Part shown: piece after piece, positions 60,378-64,000 of the stretch
Numbering within the stretch: position 1 is the stretch's first letter
Layout: each line of letters starts with the position of its first letter
Assembly: GCA_016705365.1 (NCBI GenBank)
Contig: JADIYI010000005.1
Span: 62,001-126,000 of the forward strand
DNA from: Gammaproteobacteria bacterium
Lineage (GTDB): Bacteria; Pseudomonadota; Gammaproteobacteria; Pseudomonadales; UBA5518
Direction of reading: 5' to 3'
DNA length: 64,000 nucleotides
The notes under the pieces: generated by a model
What the model was told of the DNA's origin: nothing
The model's database searches: none
Seen by the model: only the letters and a program-made list of their open reading frames with translations
Program-made: the position numbers and the translations under genes

Positions 60378-61277
60378 ATGACCCGCGAATCCGACGATAC
60401 CGTGATCGAGAGCTTTCTCGATGCGTCGTGGATGGAAAAAGGACTGAGCGCCAACACGCTTGCCGCCTATCGTCGTGACCTGACGGGCTTTGCGCGGTGG
60501 CTGGAGCGGAATTCATCCTCGCTTGCCGGCGTCGACCAGGCACTGATACTGGAATACCTCGCATCCGGTTTGCAACGCGGCAGTTCCGCGCGCAGTGCCG
60601 CACGCTTGCTCTCCTGCCTGCGCAACTTTTATCGTCACCAGGTGCGCGAGGGACGCATCGACTCCGACCCGACGCTGCAGGTGCAAAGTCCGCGCATCGG
60701 GCGACCCTTGCCGAAGAGTCTCGGCGAGGACATGGTGGAGCGCCTGCTGGCCGCACCCGATGTGGCTACGCCGATCGGTCTGCGTGACCGGGCGATGCTC
60801 GAGTTGCTCTATGCTTGTGGCATGCGGGTGAGCGAGCTGGTTACACTCGAGGTGGCGCGGCTCAACCTCGGTCAGGGTGTGGTGCGGATAATGGGGAAGG
60901 GTGCGAAGGAGCGCCTGGTGCCGGTCGGAGACGAGGCGCTGGCCTGGGTGCAGCGCTATCTGCGCGAGGCGCGGCCGCTGATGGTACCCGATGGCAGCAG
61001 CCCGGTGCTGTTTCCGGGTCGCGCCGGCAAGGCGATGACGCGCCAGACATTCTGGCACCGGATCAAGCATCATGCGCGTACCGCCGGCATCGCCCAGGCA
61101 CTCTCGCCGCACACGCTGCGCCATGCCTTCGCCACGCACCTGCTCAACCATGGTGCCGATCTGCGGGTGGTGCAGATGCTGCTCGGGCACAGCGATCTCT
61201 CGACCACGCAGATTTACACGCACGTGGCGCGCGAACGACTGAAACAGCTGCACGCGCGTCATCATCCGCGCGGCTGA
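60378..61277 (+). CDS. xerD: Site-specific tyrosine recombinase XerD
   Basis: A 299-residue recombinase that resolves chromosome dimers at dif with XerC. The SAM-like N-terminal domain includes DASWMEKGLSANTLAAYRRDL. The catalytic set is Arg150 (CGMRVSEL), Lys in GKGAKERLVP, His245-x-x-Arg248 (HTLRHAFATHLL), His in LLGHSDLSTTQIYTHV and the nucleophile Tyr in the same stretch. The ATG at 60378 is preferred; one at 60357 lies in the terminator's T run. Confidence 0.95.
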   Translation: MTRESDDTVIESFLDASWMEKGLSANTLAAYRRDLTGFARWLERNSSSLAGVDQALILEYLASGLQRGSSARSAARLLSCLRNFYRHQVREGRIDSDPTLQVQSPRIGRPLPKSLGEDMVERLLAAPDVATPIGLRDRAMLELLYACGMRVSELVTLEVARLNLGQGVVRIMGKGAKERLVPVGDEALAWVQRYLREARPLMVPDGSSPVLFPGRAGKAMTRQTFWHRIKHHARTAGIAQALSPHTLRHAFATHLLNHGADLRVVQMLLGHSDLSTTQIYTHVARERLKQLHARHHPRG

Positions 61278-61343
61278 CATGAACCAACCGCCCGCCCCGG
61301 GTTCCAACCCGGCAGGCTTCCATGAAACCGAGGGAGATATACA

Positions 61344-62099
61344 GTGACGAACATCCGCAAACTCGTTGTGCCTGCGAGCGCAGCCATACTGATGATGGTG
61401 CTGGGCGCTGGCAGTGCGACGCTCGCCGCTGACGATGTTGCCGCAGCCATACTGGCGCGGCTGCAGGCGGCGCGTCCCGACCTGGAGTACGGGACACCCC
61501 AGCCGAGCTCCATGAGCGGTCTTTACGCGGTACAGGTCGTGGACGGGCCGCTGCTGTACGTGAGCGAGGACGGCGCGCGTTTCATCGCGGGTGACTTGTT
61601 CGAGGTGCAGGGTGCCGGACAGGGCTTTTCGAATCTCGCCGAGGTTGCGCGCCAGCAGGAGCGCAAACAACTGATCGCCGAGGTCAAGCCGGAGGACATG
61701 ATCATCTTCGCGCCGCCCGAGCCGAAGGCGACCCTGACGGTGTTCACGGATGTCGACTGCGGTTACTGCCGCAAGCTGCATAACGAGATTCCCGAGCTCA
61801 ATCGGCTCGGAATAGCGGTGCACTACCTGGCGTTTCCGCGCCAGGGTCTGTCCTCGCCTTCCTATCGCAAGATTGCCACTGCCTGGTGCGCTACCGACCG
61901 TCAGCAGACGCTGACGCGACTGAAGAACGGTGAGAAGGTGCCGGACAACGTGTGCACTCCCAACCCGGTAGCCGCGCAGATGCTGCTCGGCGAGCGTGTC
62001 GGAGTGAGTGGTACACCGGCGCTGGTGCTCGAGGATGGCACCCTGATATCCGGGTATCGTCCGGCGAAGGAACTGGCCCACCTGGTCGGGATAAACTGA
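61344..62099 (+). CDS. dsbC: Thiol:disulfide interchange protein DsbC
   Basis: A 251-residue periplasmic disulfide isomerase. A signal peptide ends near residue 28 (GSATLAADD), followed by the dimerisation domain and a thioredoxin fold with active-site C139-G-Y-C142. Cys residues in AWCATD and NVCTPN form the second, structural pair. The cis-Pro loop is GVSGTPALV. The start is a GTG with GGGAGA upstream. It lies between xerD and hom as in Pseudomonas. Confidence 0.94.
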   Translation: MTNIRKLVVPASAAILMMVLGAGSATLAADDVAAAILARLQAARPDLEYGTPQPSSMSGLYAVQVVDGPLLYVSEDGARFIAGDLFEVQGAGQGFSNLAEVARQQERKQLIAEVKPEDMIIFAPPEPKATLTVFTDVDCGYCRKLHNEIPELNRLGIAVHYLAFPRQGLSSPSYRKIATAWCATDRQQTLTRLKNGEKVPDNVCTPNPVAAQMLLGERVGVSGTPALVLEDGTLISGYRPAKELAHLVGIN

Positions 62100-62182
62100 A
62101 GCCGCTGCCAATGGCGGCTGGCGGCGCAATCGACGCGCCGTCCGCGGCCGGTTTTCACGGTGATTCCCCGCGGTAGTCCTGC

Positions 62183-62188
62183 TATCAT
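62183..62188 (+). promoter_or_regulatory. Candidate extended -10 element before hom
   Basis: TGC-TATCAT is an extended -10 type sequence in the 182-base gap between dsbC and hom, about 90 bases before the hom start. No convincing -35 was seen. Confidence 0.35.
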
Positions 62189-62281
62189 CGCGCGCCGTGT
62201 CATGCGCCGGGCGATGGGTCCGGGCTTGCCGCCGGCGCCCCGTGCGGGCCCGATTGGCGCATCAATCAACGGGAGTGACTC

Positions 62282-63589
62282 TTGGATCCGATCAGGGTGG
62301 GCATCTGTGGTTTTGGGACGGTCGGTTCCGGAACCTTCCGGGTGTTGCAGCGTAACCGTGACGAAATCGCTGCCCGCGTGGGACGCGATGTCACTGTCAC
62401 CCATATCGGCGCGCGTCGGGACAATTCGCAGTGCGACACGGGCAATACCCGGGTCAGCCGCGATGTGTTTGCGGTGGTGCGCGACCCCGAAGTCGATATC
62501 GTCGTCGAATTGATCGGCGGCTGCGAGGTCGCACGCACGCTGGTGTTGCAGGCCATCGAGGCCGGCAAGCATGTGATCACCGCCAACAAGGCCCTGATCG
62601 CCGAACATGGCAACGAGATTTTCGCGGCGGCCAGCGCACGCGGCGTCAGCGTGGCGTTCGAGGCGGCGGTCGGTGGCGGCATCCCGATCGTCAAGGCGAT
62701 CCGCGAAGGCCTGGCCGCCAACCGCATCGAGTGGGTCGCCGGTATCATCAACGGCACCGGCAACTACATACTCTCCGAGATGCGCGAGCATGGGCGCAGC
62801 TTTGCATCCGCCCTCGCCGAAGCGCAGGCGCTGGGCTATGCCGAGGCCGACCCGACTTTCGATATCGAGGGGATCGACGCCGCGCACAAGGTGATGATCC
62901 TCGCCTCGCTCGCCTATGGCATCCCGTTGCAGTTCGACAAGGTCTACACGGAGGGCATCAGCACCCTGTGCGAGGAGGATCTGGCCTACGCGGCCGACCT
63001 CGGCTATCGCATCAAGCATCTCGGCATCTGCCGGCGTACCGCGCAGGGCATCGAGTTGCGGGTACATCCCACCCTGATCCCGGATGACCGCCTGATCGCC
63101 AACGTCAACGGGGTGATGAACGCGATCCTGGTGCAGGGAGATGCCGTTGGCCCGACGCTCTATTACGGGCCGGGTGCCGGAGCCGAGCCGACGGCGTCCG
63201 CGGTGGTCGCCGATATCGTCGATGTCGCGCGTACGCTGACTGCGGATCCCGGGCACCGCGTGCCGCATCTGGCGTTCCAGGCCGATCGGATGTCCTCGGA
63301 GCCGGTGCTGCCGATGGACGCGGTGCAGACCTCCTATTATCTGCGGGTCGCCGGCGTCGATCGCCCGGGTGTGTTGTGGCGGGTGGCGCAGATACTCGGC
63401 GAGGCCGGCATCAGCATCGAGGCGATGATCCAGAAGGAAGCTCCCGAAGGGCAGGAGACCGCGACGATGATCCTGCTGACCAGCCGTACCGTGGAGTTGC
63501 AGATGATGAACGCGATTCGTGCGATCGAGGCGCTGGACAGCACGCGCGGATCGGTCACCAGGATTCGCATGGAAAAGCTCGACGGTTGA
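62282..63589 (+). CDS. hom: Homoserine dehydrogenase
   Basis: A 435-residue NAD(P)-dependent enzyme reducing aspartate semialdehyde to homoserine on the threonine/methionine route. It has the Rossmann motif GICGFGTVGSGTF, KHVITANKALIAEHG, EAAVGGGIPIVKAI, INGTGNYIL, the catalytic EADPTFDIEGIDAAHK region, and a C-terminal ACT domain (LRVAGVDRPGVLWRVAQILGEAGISIEAM) for threonine feedback. The start is a TTG with GGGAG six bases before. thrC follows 28 bases later. Confidence 0.97.
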   Translation: MDPIRVGICGFGTVGSGTFRVLQRNRDEIAARVGRDVTVTHIGARRDNSQCDTGNTRVSRDVFAVVRDPEVDIVVELIGGCEVARTLVLQAIEAGKHVITANKALIAEHGNEIFAAASARGVSVAFEAAVGGGIPIVKAIREGLAANRIEWVAGIINGTGNYILSEMREHGRSFASALAEAQALGYAEADPTFDIEGIDAAHKVMILASLAYGIPLQFDKVYTEGISTLCEEDLAYAADLGYRIKHLGICRRTAQGIELRVHPTLIPDDRLIANVNGVMNAILVQGDAVGPTLYYGPGAGAEPTASAVVADIVDVARTLTADPGHRVPHLAFQADRMSSEPVLPMDAVQTSYYLRVAGVDRPGVLWRVAQILGEAGISIEAMIQKEAPEGQETATMILLTSRTVELQMMNAIRAIEALDSTRGSVTRIRMEKLDG

Positions 63590-63617
63590 TGAGCGTGCAG
63601 CGAGGGGGAGGATTGCG

Positions 63618-64000
63618 GTGAGATACATAAGCACCCGCGGACAGGCACCGGCGCTGGCTTTCGAAGATGTGTTGCTGACCGGACTGGCGCCCGATGGCGG
63701 ACTCTACGTACCCGAGACGCTGCCGCGCTTCGAGGCCGCGCAACTCCTGCGCTGGCGATCGCTTGGCTATGCCGAACTCGCCGCCGAGATCATGCAGCCC
63801 TTCGTGGAGGGCTTTCTCGAGCCCGCCGAACTGCGTGCCATTACCGCCGAGACCTATGCGGATTTCCGTCACCCCGCGGTCGCGCCGCTGGTGCAGCTCG
63901 GGCACAACGAGTGGCTGCTCGAACTGTTCCATGGCCCGACACTGGCGTTCAAGGATTTCGCGCTGCAGCTGCTCGGCCGGTTGCTGGAACGCTCCCTGGC
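63618..64000 (+). CDS. thrC: Threonine synthase, N-terminal part (3' end outside window)
   Basis: The first 127 codons of a PLP enzyme converting O-phosphohomoserine to threonine. It starts at GTG 63618 after a GAGGGGGAGG site: RYISTRGQAPALAFEDVLLTGLAPDGGLYVPE is the family opening. The PLP-binding Lys lies in FHGPTLAFKDFALQL near the window edge. It forms a hom-thrC operon. The frame is open to the last base. Confidence 0.96.
   Translation, partial: MRYISTRGQAPALAFEDVLLTGLAPDGGLYVPETLPRFEAAQLLRWRSLGYAELAAEIMQPFVEGFLEPAELRAITAETYADFRHPAVAPLVQLGHNEWLLELFHGPTLAFKDFALQLLGRLLERSL

Overview
The window reads as chromosomal DNA of a GC-rich gammaproteobacterium. Gene order over long stretches follows the Pseudomonas pattern (compared from memory): topA-lexA-mtiP-csiV-mfd-gap-nqrABCDEF-apbE-nqrM-GDPD-PilZ-lolCDE-DUF2062-comEC, then corC-like/ypjD/ffh-rpsP-rimM-trmD-rplS-xerD-dsbC-hom-thrC. 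A sodium-pumping NQR, an Lpp-type lipoprotein and a probable steroid-degradation cluster would suit a marine, Cellvibrionales-like lineage. The family-level placement is only a guess.

Layout. 1-9.1 kb: end of topA, SOS repressor lexA with a perfect LexA box, mtiP, csiV-mfd, and a long-form GAPDH. 9.1-16.5 kb: the Na+-NQR operon with its flavin-loading (apbE) and maturation (nqrM) genes; nqrA carries a one-base frameshift in a G run as read. 16.5-25.6 kb: GDPD, a DAHP synthase, a PilZ protein, the LolCDE lipoprotein exporter, DUF2062 and ComEC. 25.6-38.2 kb: a tightly packed minus-strand block of eleven genes with no equivalent in the conserved order. It holds a TolQ/ExbB-like channel, two membrane-anchored vWA proteins with an ExbD-like first helix, a degenerate Hsp70-like/FHA-like protein, a PEGA-repeat/FGE-fold protein, a TPR membrane protein, a secreted protein with a TonB-like C-terminus, three lipoproteins and a 65-residue secreted peptide. 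It looks like an undescribed, probably ion-driven envelope machine and is the best candidate here for a new system.

38.4-45.6 kb: SnoaL and LLM-oxidoreductase genes, then two acyl-CoA dehydrogenases, a MaoC-DUF35 fusion, a MaoC protein and a thiolase-like protein around a TetR regulator. This is the gene content of the actinobacterial igr (ChsE1/E2-ChsH1/H2-Ltp2) system that removes the last three carbons of a steroid side chain. 45.7-47.5 kb: an L,D-transpeptidase beside its likely substrate, an Lpp/OprI-type lipoprotein, with three poly-C/poly-G tracts in and around them. 47.5-50.7 kb: an SDR divergent from a 2-oxoacid dehydrogenase E1 alpha/beta pair plus a free-standing lipoyl protein.

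50.7-64 kb: tRNA-Leu(CAA), queA-tgt (without the usual yajC-secDF downstream), Nudix, gamma-carbonic anhydrase, DUF1289, CorC-like and YpjD-like genes, then ffh, the rpsP-rimM-trmD-rplS operon ending in a clear terminator, xerD, dsbC, hom and the start of thrC, which runs off the window. No CRISPR array, insertion sequence, prophage or rRNA gene was seen.
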